Shown here piece after piece: positions 8,763-18,084 of a DNA stretch of 64,000 nt. The notes below the pieces were generated by a model, which saw nothing but the letters and a program-made list of their open reading frames with translations, made no database searches and was not told the origin of the DNA. The stretch comes from Paenibacillus hamazuiensis. GTDB taxonomy: Bacteria; Bacillota; Bacilli; Paenibacillales; NBRC-103111. The translations under genes were made by a program, and so were the position numbers. The DNA lies in the NCBI RefSeq assembly GCF_023276405.1, contig NZ_JALRMO010000001.1:8706505-8770504 (forward strand), in the 5' to 3' direction. Each line of letters starts with the position of its first letter. Positions within the stretch are counted from its first letter, which is position 1.

Positions 8763-10349
8763 ATGATGAAAGCGTTATCGAAAGTTATGCTTCTGGCATT
8801 GGCCGTTGCAATCATTGTCAGCGGCTGCACGTCGTCCAATACGGCATCCGATGCGACCAAGCCGGAAACAGCGGACAGGAAGGATGCCCAAAAAGCAAGC
8901 GAGCTGATTTTCGGCTTGTCCGGCGAACCGGCAACAATGGATCCGCTTGTGCAAAATGCCACTCACGGAAGGACAATCAAGCTTGCCATTTACCGGGGAC
9001 TGGTCAATTACGACAAGGAAGGCAAGCTGAGCAACGAGCTGGCGGAGTCCTATTCCGTATCTGCAGACAAGAAAACATACACGTTCAAGCTTCGCGACGC
9101 CAAATTCCAAAATGGCGATCCGGTAACGGCCGAAGATGTGAAATTCACCTTCGAACGCATCGCAAATCCGAAAAATAACGCCACGTTCCGCAACGAGCTG
9201 TCCGTTATCGACAAAATCGAAGCTCCCGATGCCAAAACCGCAGTTTTTACCCTTAAGGAGCCTTACGCTCCGCTGGTTCACTATTTGGCGCTTCCGGAAT
9301 CGGTTATCGTATCGAAGAAATGGACGGAGGAGAAAAACGGCGATCTGAACGCAAACCCGATGGGAGCCGGGCCGTTCCAATTCGTGAAGTGGACCAAAGG
9401 CCAGGAATTTGTCGTTAAGAAGTTTGACGGTTACTACAAGAAAGATAAAGCGAAAGTGAATTCGATTCGCTTCATTTTCTATCCGGATGAAAATACAAGG
9501 GTGAACGCTCTGAAAGCGGGGGACGTCGATTTAATCGACTATGTGCCCTGGAAGGACGCGGCGTCCATTGAGCAGGACCCTAACCTGAAGCTGGATAGCG
9601 TCAGCGGTCCGTTCATGATGATTCAGTTCAACACGCAATTTGCGCCGTTCAGCGATCCGCGGGTCAGAAAAGCGATCTCGTATGCGATCGATCGGAATAC
9701 GATCATCAATACGGCGTTTAACGGAAGAGGCAAGCCCATCTACGGTCTCGCCATACCTCAAGGATATATGGGTTATAACCCGAAGAATGACAACTATTTC
9801 GAATACAGCGTCGAAAAGGCGAAGAAGCTGCTTGCGGAAGCCGGATATCCGAACGGCTTCAAAGCGCGCCTGCTGTCTACGTCCCAATTCTCGTATCACC
9901 AGCAAACCGCCGTGGCCGTACAGTCCGAGTTGAAAAAGATAGGCATTGAAGTGGAGTTGGATCTTCCCGATTGGGCTACCCGTACGAAGAAAAATACGGA
10001 CGGCAATTACGATTTTCTCATCGCCGGCACTTCCGGCGACATTACGGACGCAGATTGGCTCAGCAACTTCTATACCGGAGGTGCGGTAAGACTGAACAAC
10101 TCGGCTTACTTTAACGATGCGGAAATCAACAAATTGCTGGTCGACGGACGCAAAGAGCAGGACGAAGCTAAGCGTAAGGAAATATACGAGAAATTGATCG
10201 ACCGCGCCCTCGATTTGTCCCCGTTCGTGTACTTGTCCTGGCGCGAGCAGGCATACGCCATGAAGAAAAATGTGGACGGCTTCAAAAATATGCCCGGCTT
10301 CCTGTCGTTCCAATCCGGCATTACGCTGGAAGATGCGGCGGTCAAGTAA
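8763..10349 (+). CDS. Extracellular solute-binding lipoprotein, family 5 (DppA/OppA type)
   Basis: This lipid-anchored receptor would capture a peptide, glutathione-like compound, opine or nickel complex for the upstream ABC permeases. A positively charged signal peptide and hydrophobic stretch end in the lipobox IVSGC at about residue 21, followed by a Thr/Ser/Ala/Asp linker and an SBP_bac_5 domain (LSGEPATMDPL onward). 528 residues is typical. GGGAGG at 8748-8753 supports ATG 8763. It is the last gene of the operon and is followed by a strong terminator. The neighbouring YesM/YesN-type pair may sense the same nutrient, which is an inference from position. Confidence 0.93.
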   Translation: MMKALSKVMLLALAVAIIVSGCTSSNTASDATKPETADRKDAQKASELIFGLSGEPATMDPLVQNATHGRTIKLAIYRGLVNYDKEGKLSNELAESYSVSADKKTYTFKLRDAKFQNGDPVTAEDVKFTFERIANPKNNATFRNELSVIDKIEAPDAKTAVFTLKEPYAPLVHYLALPESVIVSKKWTEEKNGDLNANPMGAGPFQFVKWTKGQEFVVKKFDGYYKKDKAKVNSIRFIFYPDENTRVNALKAGDVDLIDYVPWKDAASIEQDPNLKLDSVSGPFMMIQFNTQFAPFSDPRVRKAISYAIDRNTIINTAFNGRGKPIYGLAIPQGYMGYNPKNDNYFEYSVEKAKKLLAEAGYPNGFKARLLSTSQFSYHQQTAVAVQSELKKIGIEVELDLPDWATRTKKNTDGNYDFLIAGTSGDITDADWLSNFYTGGAVRLNNSAYFNDAEINKLLVDGRKEQDEAKRKEIYEKLIDRALDLSPFVYLSWREQAYAMKKNVDGFKNMPGFLSFQSGITLEDAAVK

Positions 10350-10364
10350 CGTGAGGATTGCTTT

Positions 10365-10393
10365 CCCCCCGGACATCTCCGGGGGGTTCCTTC
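10365..10393 (+). terminator. Strong terminator after the ABC importer operon
   Basis: A nine-base-pair GC stem (CCCCCCGGA at 10365-10373 with TCCGGGGGG at 10378-10386) has a four-base loop and a short T-rich tail. It separates the ABC operon from the two-component genes. Confidence 0.8.
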
Positions 10394-10396
10394 GTA

Positions 10397-10425
10397 TTGA
10401 AGATGGATCTAAACTCCAGTACAAT
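10397..10425 (+). promoter_or_regulatory. Sigma-A promoter for the two-component operon
   Basis: TTGAAG (10397-10402), a 17-base spacer and TACAAT (10420-10425) sit directly after the terminator and about 37 bases before the sensor kinase start. Placement and spacing support a separate promoter for the sensor/regulator pair. Confidence 0.6.
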
Positions 10426-10461
10426 GATGAGTACGAGCAGTAACGCGGCTTCGAGGAGGGG

Positions 10462-12378
10462 ATGACGATTCCGTACAAGTTGAAGCAATGGATCATGCTG
10501 CTGTTTCGCAATTTACAAATACGGATCATCGTCTCTATCGTTATTTTCGTATTTTGCGCCGTATTTCTATCGCTGCAATTCAGCTTTCAACATACGGAGA
10601 CATTGTTCGAGAAAGAAACGTCCGACTTGCTGCTCAGCAACTTGGAGCAGGTCGGAACCCAGGTTGAAAACGTGACGCTTGACATGCTGAAGTTATCGAA
10701 TGTGCTCAGCTCGGACGACGTCGTTTTCTCGAATTTGAATGCCTTCCATCGTGACCCGGGATTCAAGCCGTTCGACAAAATGAAATCTCCGCAAGAGCTG
10801 ACGCCCGCCGATTATTTAAGAATGTCCAAGCTTGAGAATCATTTGAATTACGCCAAAAACAATATATTTTTTAATTATACCGCCCATATGATATTAATCA
10901 GCTCCGACGGCATCGTCTGCAATGTGATGGGCAATATTGTAAGCGATCTCGAGATGAGCCAGGAAGATTTAAACTTCAAACAGGAATTCGCTTCGCGGCT
11001 CAAGCAGGAAAAATGGTTTCAAACGCTTGTCGATCGCGAAAGCGAAACGTTATGGACGGTTCCGTTCAGTTATCATATACCGACCATGGATTCGGCCAAA
11101 AAGTATGCTTCCCTGGCCAGACCCGTGAAAAACAGCTATACGGGCGAAATGCTCGGCATCGTCATGATCAATGTCGATCTGGACGATTTCGTTTCCTTGT
11201 TCACCGTTCGTTCCCGAGGCACCGTGCTGCTGCTGGACAGCCGGGATCAAATCATCAAATCATCCGGGGATGTCGGGATGAGCGATATCGACAAGATTTT
11301 GAATAAATTAACGCTGTACGGCAACCAGAAAGGGTACTACATCGGCGCTTCGAACGATAAATCCTATATGGTTAATTATTATAACTTGAACCGTCTCGGA
11401 TGGACGATCGTTTCCGTCATCCCTTATGAAGATGTTATGAAAAATACGACAAGCCTGAAACAAAAAGTGCTTGCGATCAATTACGTCGTATTCGGCTTGT
11501 TTCTATTCATGAGCGTGATGCTGATCCTGCTGATTACAAATCCGCTTAAGCGGCTCATCAAAGACTTGCGAAAGAAGAAGATCGGCATTTACAGTCTCGG
11601 TACGAAAGGTGTTTCCTACTCCAACGATGTGTACGACATTACCAAAAGCTTCGATCATTTGTTCAAACGGGTGGATGAGCTGGTGCTGAAAGTAGTGGAG
11701 GACGAGAGAAGGGAGCAGGAGCTGAAATACGAGGCTCTGAAGGCGCAAATCAATCCCCATTTTTTATTCAATACGCTGAATATTATCAAATGGACGGCCA
11801 TGATGAACGGTGCGGTTAACGCATCCAACATGATTGCAGATCTCGGACAGCTGCTTGAGGTCAGCATGAACAAGGGCAGCGAGGAAATTACATTAAAGGA
11901 AGAAAAGCAGCTTGTCATCGCTTATATGAACATTCAAAACGCCCGTTTTAACGATAGTGTGGAGCTTGTCTTCGAAATCGCTCCGGAGCTGGAAGATTAT
12001 AAAATTATTAAACTGCTGCTGCAGCCGATCGTCGAGAACTGCGTCCTGCATGGCTTGAAGAACAGGAAAAGCGGCGGGATCATTCGAATTTCGGCACATG
12101 TTCATGATGGGCGTTACTTACAGATCGATGTGAGCGACAATGGAGAAGGAATGACGGAGCGCCGAATACACGAGGTGCTCAGCGATACGAATACGGAGTC
12201 GGATTACCGTCATAAATTCAGCGGGCTGGGGCTTCGCAACATTCACGAGCGCTTGCAGCTGAGATACGGTGAGCAGTACGGACTCAACATCGCATCGCCC
12301 CGGGAGCAAGGTACGACGGTTTCCGTTACGTTTCCGGCGCTTCGGAATAAGGAAGAGAAGGTGGGCCAATCATGCTGA
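10462..12378 (+). CDS. Sensor histidine kinase, YesM family
   Basis: This membrane sensor phosphorylates its partner regulator. It has a transmembrane helix at about residues 16-38, an extracellular sensing region of about 300 residues, a second helix at about 335-362, a HAMP-like linker, a His_kinase domain whose phospho-acceptor is H433 in INPHFLFNTL, and a C-terminal HATPase with the N box ENCVLHG and the DNGEGM loop. 638 residues is normal for YesM-type kinases. GAGGAGGG lies immediately upstream. Its end overlaps the regulator gene by seven bases. Such pairs usually control a neighbouring uptake system, here probably the peptide-type ABC importer. Confidence 0.92.
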   Translation: MTIPYKLKQWIMLLFRNLQIRIIVSIVIFVFCAVFLSLQFSFQHTETLFEKETSDLLLSNLEQVGTQVENVTLDMLKLSNVLSSDDVVFSNLNAFHRDPGFKPFDKMKSPQELTPADYLRMSKLENHLNYAKNNIFFNYTAHMILISSDGIVCNVMGNIVSDLEMSQEDLNFKQEFASRLKQEKWFQTLVDRESETLWTVPFSYHIPTMDSAKKYASLARPVKNSYTGEMLGIVMINVDLDDFVSLFTVRSRGTVLLLDSRDQIIKSSGDVGMSDIDKILNKLTLYGNQKGYYIGASNDKSYMVNYYNLNRLGWTIVSVIPYEDVMKNTTSLKQKVLAINYVVFGLFLFMSVMLILLITNPLKRLIKDLRKKKIGIYSLGTKGVSYSNDVYDITKSFDHLFKRVDELVLKVVEDERREQELKYEALKAQINPHFLFNTLNIIKWTAMMNGAVNASNMIADLGQLLEVSMNKGSEEITLKEEKQLVIAYMNIQNARFNDSVELVFEIAPELEDYKIIKLLLQPIVENCVLHGLKNRKSGGIIRISAHVHDGRYLQIDVSDNGEGMTERRIHEVLSDTNTESDYRHKFSGLGLRNIHERLQLRYGEQYGLNIASPREQGTTVSVTFPALRNKEEKVGQSC

Positions 12379-13988
12379 AGGTATTGATCGTAGATGACGA
12401 GGCGCTTGTCAGAGTCGGTATTCAGTCATGCATTCAGTGGGAAAAATACGATATGGAATTCGTCGGACAGGCGGAAGACGGTATGCAAGCGCTATCGCTG
12501 ATCGATACAACGAAGCCGGATATCGTTCTGACCGATATTTTGATGCCGAATATGACCGGCCTTGAGTTAATTGAACATCTTTCTGTCCATTATCCGCACA
12601 TCAAGACCATCGTGCTGAGCTGTCACAATGAGATGGATGCCGTAAAAAGAGCCATGAAGCTCGGTGCCGAGGATTATATTTTGAAGCTGTCCATGAAGCC
12701 CGACAGTCTTTTGGAGCTGCTTCTGAAAGTGAAGGGACAAGTTGAAAATGAACGGCTTCAAAAGGAAGTAAAAATTACCTTTGAATCCTCCCTTCGGGCG
12801 AACAAACAGGTCATCAAAAACAACCTGTACAAAAAATTGATCGGCGGCTCCATTACGCCCGCCGAATTCGAGAAGGAATCGGCGATCATGCAGGTGCCGC
12901 TCGGGTTCGGGCAAATGCTCGTGATATATGGCCAAATCGACGACTACTATTATGCGCCAACAAGAAGCCGGCTGAAGGACAGCCATCTGCTTAGCGTATC
13001 ATTCCTGAACATTCTCAAGGAAGGTGTCGCGGAAAACGCCAAGGGCTCTTTCGCGGAACTGAGCGAAGGGGAATATTTGATTTTGCTGGATGCTTCGGGC
13101 CATACCGCTTTGAGCGATACCCAATTGACCGGGCTGCTTCAGAAGATAAACGCTTCCCTTAAGCGCTATTTGAATATTACCGTTACATTCAGCGTGGGAG
13201 GCAGGGCGGCCGGTTTGCGCGACGTTCCCGGTCTTTATTCGAAGGCGAAATACACGGCGGAGTATCGGTTTTATCATGGCAATGAGAGCATCTTTTTCGC
13301 CCGGAAGATGCCGGATTTTATCGATAAGGAAGTCATTTTCGATATGGAAGAAGAGAAGCTGCTGATCGAATATATTGGTGCCAACGACGATGAGGGAGTA
13401 AGAGCGGTTATCGACCGTTTCTTTAATTCCCTCTTATCCGGCAGCAAGTACCATCCGCTGCGGATCAAAACGGCGGTGCTTAATGTGCTGTACATTTTCA
13501 AAAAAGTGTTCAAGCCTTATGAGGATTCGCTGTTCCCCGTTCAGGACGATGCGAATTCGAAGTGGACGGAAACGATCCTGGAAGCGGAAACGCTTATGGA
13601 TATACGCAAAACCGTGGACGAATACGTTGCCGGAATGATGCGGTCGATGCTGATCATCAAAGGCCAAGGGACAAGAACGGAAATTGCCGGCATCAAGAGG
13701 TACGTGTTCGAAAATATCGATAAAAATATTACACTTGACGACGCCGCAAAATTTTCGAACATGAGCAGAAGTTATTTCTCTTATATTTTCAAGAAAGCGA
13801 TCGGTGAGAGCTTCACCAATTTTGTTAATCGCACCAAGATGGAGAAAGCCAGGGAGCTCATACTGAAGCAAAATTTGAAAGTGTATGAGGCGGCTGAGAA
13901 AGTCGGCATTAAAGACGAGGCTTACTTCAGCAAGCTGTTCAAGAAATTTATCGGAGTCAACCCGGGAAAAATCAAACACAGAGAATAG
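12372..13988 (+). CDS. Response regulator with AraC-type DNA-binding domain, YesN family
   Basis: This is the transcription factor partner of the YesM-type kinase. The N-terminal receiver domain has the acidic pair D8/D9 and the phospho-acceptor D55 (VLTDILMP). There is a long central linker of roughly 300 residues. The C-terminal two-helix-turn-helix AraC domain is at about residues 435-535 (ITLDDAAKFSNMSRSYFS and KVGIKDEAYFSKLFKK). 538 residues matches the YesN family. The start codon overlaps the kinase stop, so the two are translationally coupled. A terminator follows. Confidence 0.92.
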   Translation: MLKVLIVDDEALVRVGIQSCIQWEKYDMEFVGQAEDGMQALSLIDTTKPDIVLTDILMPNMTGLELIEHLSVHYPHIKTIVLSCHNEMDAVKRAMKLGAEDYILKLSMKPDSLLELLLKVKGQVENERLQKEVKITFESSLRANKQVIKNNLYKKLIGGSITPAEFEKESAIMQVPLGFGQMLVIYGQIDDYYYAPTRSRLKDSHLLSVSFLNILKEGVAENAKGSFAELSEGEYLILLDASGHTALSDTQLTGLLQKINASLKRYLNITVTFSVGGRAAGLRDVPGLYSKAKYTAEYRFYHGNESIFFARKMPDFIDKEVIFDMEEEKLLIEYIGANDDEGVRAVIDRFFNSLLSGSKYHPLRIKTAVLNVLYIFKKVFKPYEDSLFPVQDDANSKWTETILEAETLMDIRKTVDEYVAGMMRSMLIIKGQGTRTEIAGIKRYVFENIDKNITLDDAAKFSNMSRSYFSYIFKKAIGESFTNFVNRTKMEKARELILKQNLKVYEAAEKVGIKDEAYFSKLFKKFIGVNPGKIKHRE

Positions 13989-14026
13989 CCATTCACTCCC
14001 CGCGATACATGCTTAACCATTGGCAG

Positions 14027-14050
14027 AGCCCCGGATTTCCGGGGCTTTTG
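14027..14050 (+). terminator. Terminator after the response regulator gene
   Basis: An eight-base-pair stem (AGCCCCGG at 14027-14034 with CCGGGGCT at 14039-14046) with loop ATTT is followed by TTTG. It isolates the two-component operon from the hydantoinase operon. Confidence 0.8.
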
Positions 14051-14088
14051 TCGTACCCGGTAATCGGTCTTTGCAAAGACAAGACGAT

Positions 14089-14117
14089 TTGACAAGTAAT
14101 ACGTGAGATATTACATT
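14089..14117 (+). promoter_or_regulatory. Promoter of the hyuAB operon with an embedded dyad operator
   Basis: A consensus -35 box TTGACA (14089-14094) is separated by 17 bases from TACATT (14112-14117). A perfect inverted repeat lies between the boxes and overlaps the -10: GTAATA (14096-14101), seven bases, TATTAC (14109-14114). A protein bound there would block RNA polymerase, so repression is the natural reading. The repressor is unknown; the nearest later regulator is the AraC-type gene at 21386-22291. Confidence 0.6.
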
Positions 14118-14211
14118 CATTTCCCCATATCCGAGCTATATAATTCACTTGGGGAACGATTGATAGGCATTCAAATGCATGATACTGGCAAAAAAGAGGG
14201 AGGCAAGCGGC

Positions 14212-16281
14212 ATGCGTTACATGGTTGGTGTCGACGTAGGAGGCACCTTTACGGATGTGACGTTGGTGGAAACGTCGTCCGGCAAAGTGTTGAATCATAA
14301 AGTACCTTCTACGCCTGCAGATCCGTCTCGCGCCATAATGACAGGCGTCGAACAAATTTTGGCTCAAAACGGTATCGCGGTTTCGGAAGTCGGGTATTTG
14401 GCCCACGGAACAACGGTAGCAACGAATGCGCTCATTGAAAGAAAAGGTGTAAAAACCGGGTTGCTCGTAACCAAGGGCTTTCGCGACTTGCTTGAGATCG
14501 CCCGCCAAACCCGACCGAAACTTTACGATCTGTTTGCAGAGAAACCTGAAACGGTCATTCCCGGATTTTTGCGCCACGAAGTGGACGAGCGCTTATATGC
14601 AGACGGATCCGTGCGCAAGGAAATCGACATGGACAGTTTGCGTGAAGCGGTGGATGCATTGAAGAAAGAAGGAGTTAGGTCCATTGCCGTCTGCTTCCTG
14701 TTCTCGTACATCAATCCGGTTCATGAGAAGATCGCAGTGGAAGAGATCAAACGGTTGCTGCCGGACGTGTATGTGTCGGCGTCCCATCAGGTGGTGCCTG
14801 AATTCAGAGAGTACCCCAGGTTGTCCACGACTTCGCTCAACGCTTACCTCGGCCCGGTCATGGAGCATTACATGGTGAATTTCCAAAACTCCGTGCGTGC
14901 TGCGGGGCTTCCGGTCGATCCGTATATCACTCAATCAAGCGGAGGCATTATTTCGATTCAGGAGTCGGTAGCGAATCCGGTTCGTACGGCCGTGTCAGGC
15001 CCGGCTGCGGGTGTGGTGGCGGCTGCGTATGTTTCGGAGCTGACCGGCCTCAAAAATATGATTACCTTCGATATGGGCGGAACTTCGGCGGATTTCAGCC
15101 TTATTGAGAACGGAGAGCCCAAAGTTTCCATGGAAAGAGAGATCGAAGGTTTCCCGGCCAGGGTTCCCATGCTGGATATTTATGCCTGCGGTGCGGGAGG
15201 CGGTTCCATCGCATGGCTGGACGCCGGGGGAGCATTAAAGGTCGGCCCTCAAAGTGCGGGAGCCACTCCCGGCCCGGCCTGTTACGGCCACGGCGGCCTG
15301 CTCCCGACCGTAACCGACGCGAATGCGCTGCTCGGCAGATTAAATCCCGGCGGTATTCTTGGCGGCCGGATGGCGCTCGATCTCGATGCGGCTGCGAAGG
15401 TGATTCAGGATAACATCTGCTCGAAAACGAATTTGTCCGTTCTGGAAGCTGCGAGCGGAATCATTTCGGTCGTCAACGCCAACATGGTCAGGGGGATTCG
15501 GCGCATTTCCGTGCAAAAAGGATATGATCCGAGAGAGTTTACGCTGGTATCGTTTGGCGGCGGCGGCGGTCTTCATTGCGGAGCGCTGGCCAGGGACCTG
15601 AATATTCCCAAAGTGCTTATTCCACCGGCGCCCGGCACGTTTTGCTCGCTTGGACTTTTGGTTACCGACATCCGCTCGGATTACGTTCGCACGGCATTGT
15701 TTGAACCAAGCGAGAAACATTTGAAAGACGTGCAAGCTCTTTTTGACAGCATGCAGGAGGAAGGCGCAAAATTGCTGGAGAAAGAGGGGATCGAGCCGTC
15801 CAAACGGAGATTTATACTGCATATGGATATTCGGTTCGTCGGTCAAAACTATGAACTGTCGATTCCTGTGGATCGGGAAGAATTGACAGCGGGCGGACTG
15901 GACATGATTGTCCGGCGTTTTCACGAGCAGCATGAAAAAAGCTACGGATATTCGAATAAAGCCGGCAAAATTGAATTTGTCAACTATCGATTGACCGCAC
16001 TCGGCGAACTGCCGAAGGCCAAAATCGAAAAACGGGAAGCCGGTCAAGTTCGCACGCCCGAACCTGTATCCAAACGCCAGGTATATTATTCGGAAGTCGA
16101 AAAACCGGGCTTCTACGAAACGGCCATTTATGAAAGAACTCAATTGGCGCCGGGCGACCGTATTCATGGGCCGGCCATTATCGAGCAAATGGACACGACA
16201 ACCTTGATATTGCCCGGACAATCGGCACAAGTGGATGAGTATTTAAATCTGCTGATCCATACTTTTGGCGAGGTGATATAA
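14212..16281 (+). CDS. hyuA: Hydantoinase A / 5-oxoprolinase-type ATP-dependent subunit
   Basis: This is the large nucleotide-binding subunit of the HyuAB family, which opens cyclic amides (hydantoins, 5-oxoproline) or carboxylates ketones using ATP. The N-terminal ASKHA-type phosphate loop reads VGVDVGGTFTDVTLVE at residues 5-20. The Hydantoinase_A core holds AHGTTVATNALIERKG and FDMGGTSADFSLI, and a C-terminal beta-rich domain follows. About 689 residues is normal. GAGGGAGG at 14196-14203 selects ATG 14212 over an ATG at 14179. The B subunit starts on the very next base after its stop. True substrates in this family are diverse, and a hydantoin substrate is not proven. Confidence 0.9.
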   Translation: MRYMVGVDVGGTFTDVTLVETSSGKVLNHKVPSTPADPSRAIMTGVEQILAQNGIAVSEVGYLAHGTTVATNALIERKGVKTGLLVTKGFRDLLEIARQTRPKLYDLFAEKPETVIPGFLRHEVDERLYADGSVRKEIDMDSLREAVDALKKEGVRSIAVCFLFSYINPVHEKIAVEEIKRLLPDVYVSASHQVVPEFREYPRLSTTSLNAYLGPVMEHYMVNFQNSVRAAGLPVDPYITQSSGGIISIQESVANPVRTAVSGPAAGVVAAAYVSELTGLKNMITFDMGGTSADFSLIENGEPKVSMEREIEGFPARVPMLDIYACGAGGGSIAWLDAGGALKVGPQSAGATPGPACYGHGGLLPTVTDANALLGRLNPGGILGGRMALDLDAAAKVIQDNICSKTNLSVLEAASGIISVVNANMVRGIRRISVQKGYDPREFTLVSFGGGGGLHCGALARDLNIPKVLIPPAPGTFCSLGLLVTDIRSDYVRTALFEPSEKHLKDVQALFDSMQEEGAKLLEKEGIEPSKRRFILHMDIRFVGQNYELSIPVDREELTAGGLDMIVRRFHEQHEKSYGYSNKAGKIEFVNYRLTALGELPKAKIEKREAGQVRTPEPVSKRQVYYSEVEKPGFYETAIYERTQLAPGDRIHGPAIIEQMDTTTLILPGQSAQVDEYLNLLIHTFGEVI

Positions 16282-18084
16282 ATGAAGCGGCGAATTGATC
16301 CGATTACCCTCGAAATTATAAGCAACCTGTTGCTTTCCGTTTCGGAAGAGATGGGGATCACCCTGATCAAAACGGCTTATTCCACGAGCATTAAGGAAAG
16401 AAAAGACGCGGCAACTGCAATTTTCGATGCCAAGGGGCAGTTGATAGCACAAATGGAAAACGTTCCGATGCTGCTTGGTTCGATGCTGAGCGTGGTGCAG
16501 GAGCTTCTCAAGAAAGAGCCGCCCGATAACATTAAACCGGGAGATATGTTTATTACAAACGATCCGTATGCAGGCGGCGGAACCCATTTGCCGGATATTA
16601 CCATGGTCGCTCCGGTTTTCGTACAAGGGAAGTTGGCTGCCTTTGTTGCCAACATCGCACACCATTCCGATCTTGGCGGTATGGTTCCCGGGAGCACATC
16701 GGCAAATGCGGACAGCATTTTTCAAGAGGGTATCCGAATTCCTTTGGTGCGAATTTGCCGTAACGATGAAGTGCTGCAGGAGACGTTTCAATTCATCCTG
16801 CTCAACAGCCGGACTCCCCGGGAGCGCAGCGGGGACCTGCTGGCGCAAATCTCAAGCAATAAGGCCGGCGTTAAGCGGCTTGCCGAGGTCATAGCCAAGT
16901 ATGGTCCGGATTATTTTGCGGAATGTACGGATGCGCTTTTGGATTATGCCGAAGAATTAATGCGGGCGGGGATAAGAACCATTCCCAACGGGATCTATAC
17001 GTTTGAGGATTATTTGGATGATGACGGACGGGATTTGGAGCGGACCATTCCGATTCGGGCTTCCATCACGGTTAAAGACGATTCCATAAAAGTGGATTTC
17101 ACAGGCACAAGCCCTCAAGTGACCGGCCCGCTGAATTTGGTTTATTCCGGCACACTGACTGCGGTTTTTTATTGCCTGAAAGCGATTGCGGGCCAAGAAA
17201 CATTCTCCAACGCCGGGATTTATCGGGCTATCGAGCTCGTTGCACCGGAAGGTACGATCGTCAATTGTTCCCAGCCTGCTCCTGTCGGTGTGCGTGTGGA
17301 CACAAGCCAGAGGGTATGCGACGTATTGTTCGGCGCATTCGGCCAAGCCGTTCCCGAACGCGTGCTGGCGGCTTGCAACAGTTCGGTTACTTCAGCTATT
17401 TTCTCAGGCGTTAATCCCGCCACAAATCATTATTTTGTTTACCTCGAAACGATTGCCGGCGGCGCCGGGGCGCACAGCAGCGGAGACGGGTTGAGCGGGG
17501 TACAGGTTCATATGACGAATACGTCGAATCTGCCCGTTGAAGCGTTGGAACGCGAATATCCGATTTTGATAGAACGGTATCAATTGTGTACGGATTCGGG
17601 CGGTCCGGGGAAATTCAGAGGCGGATTGGGCATTCAAAGAGATTACCGCATCCTTGCGGATCACCTTGAATTTACCGGACTCGGCGAGCGGCACAAATTG
17701 GCGCCCTGGGGTTTGGCCGGCGGAGGAGAAGGGGAAAGAGGCAGCTTCTGGTTAACCCGCAGCGGCCAGCAGACGGAAAAATTGAAGTCCAAGCTTTCAG
17801 GATTGGTATTAAACAAAGAAGACTTGATCAGCGTTCGTACACCCGGCGCCGGCGGCCACGGCACTCCTTCGGAACGCCCTCCGGAACAAGTTTTGCATGA
17901 TGTTCGGGAGTCTAAAGTATCCCTGGACAAAGCTCGCAGCGAATATGGCGTTGTATTGGAAAGGACTTACGACGGGGAACTGTTGATGGACGAGGTGGCG
18001 ACCAGTCAACTGCGAAAGTCCTTGTCCTTGCAGCCATCCGCTGAAAATCGGAAGACACATGCGGAAGGCAGCTTATTGAAATGA
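16282..18084 (+). CDS. hyuB: Hydantoinase B / 5-oxoprolinase-type catalytic subunit
   Basis: This is the partner subunit that completes the HyuAB enzyme. The Hydantoinase_B domain spans most of the 600 residues, with the motifs FITNDPYAGGGTHLPDI, IAHHSDLGG (a probable metal-binding histidine pair) and the C-terminal SGGPGKFRGGLG. GAGGTGATATAA provides the ribosome-binding site. There is no gap from hyuA, and the last four bases overlap the kinase start (ATGA), so the three proteins should be made together. This coupling with a fructosamine-kinase-like enzyme is unusual. Confidence 0.9.
   Translation: MKRRIDPITLEIISNLLLSVSEEMGITLIKTAYSTSIKERKDAATAIFDAKGQLIAQMENVPMLLGSMLSVVQELLKKEPPDNIKPGDMFITNDPYAGGGTHLPDITMVAPVFVQGKLAAFVANIAHHSDLGGMVPGSTSANADSIFQEGIRIPLVRICRNDEVLQETFQFILLNSRTPRERSGDLLAQISSNKAGVKRLAEVIAKYGPDYFAECTDALLDYAEELMRAGIRTIPNGIYTFEDYLDDDGRDLERTIPIRASITVKDDSIKVDFTGTSPQVTGPLNLVYSGTLTAVFYCLKAIAGQETFSNAGIYRAIELVAPEGTIVNCSQPAPVGVRVDTSQRVCDVLFGAFGQAVPERVLAACNSSVTSAIFSGVNPATNHYFVYLETIAGGAGAHSSGDGLSGVQVHMTNTSNLPVEALEREYPILIERYQLCTDSGGPGKFRGGLGIQRDYRILADHLEFTGLGERHKLAPWGLAGGGEGERGSFWLTRSGQQTEKLKSKLSGLVLNKEDLISVRTPGAGGHGTPSERPPEQVLHDVRESKVSLDKARSEYGVVLERTYDGELLMDEVATSQLRKSLSLQPSAENRKTHAEGSLLK

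Noticed and set aside
15340..16230. Long open frame of about 296 codons on the minus strand opposite hyuA
   Set aside because: It lies wholly inside a well-supported gene, lacks family motifs and a ribosome-binding site, and is rich in Arg/His/Gln as expected for an antisense shadow.
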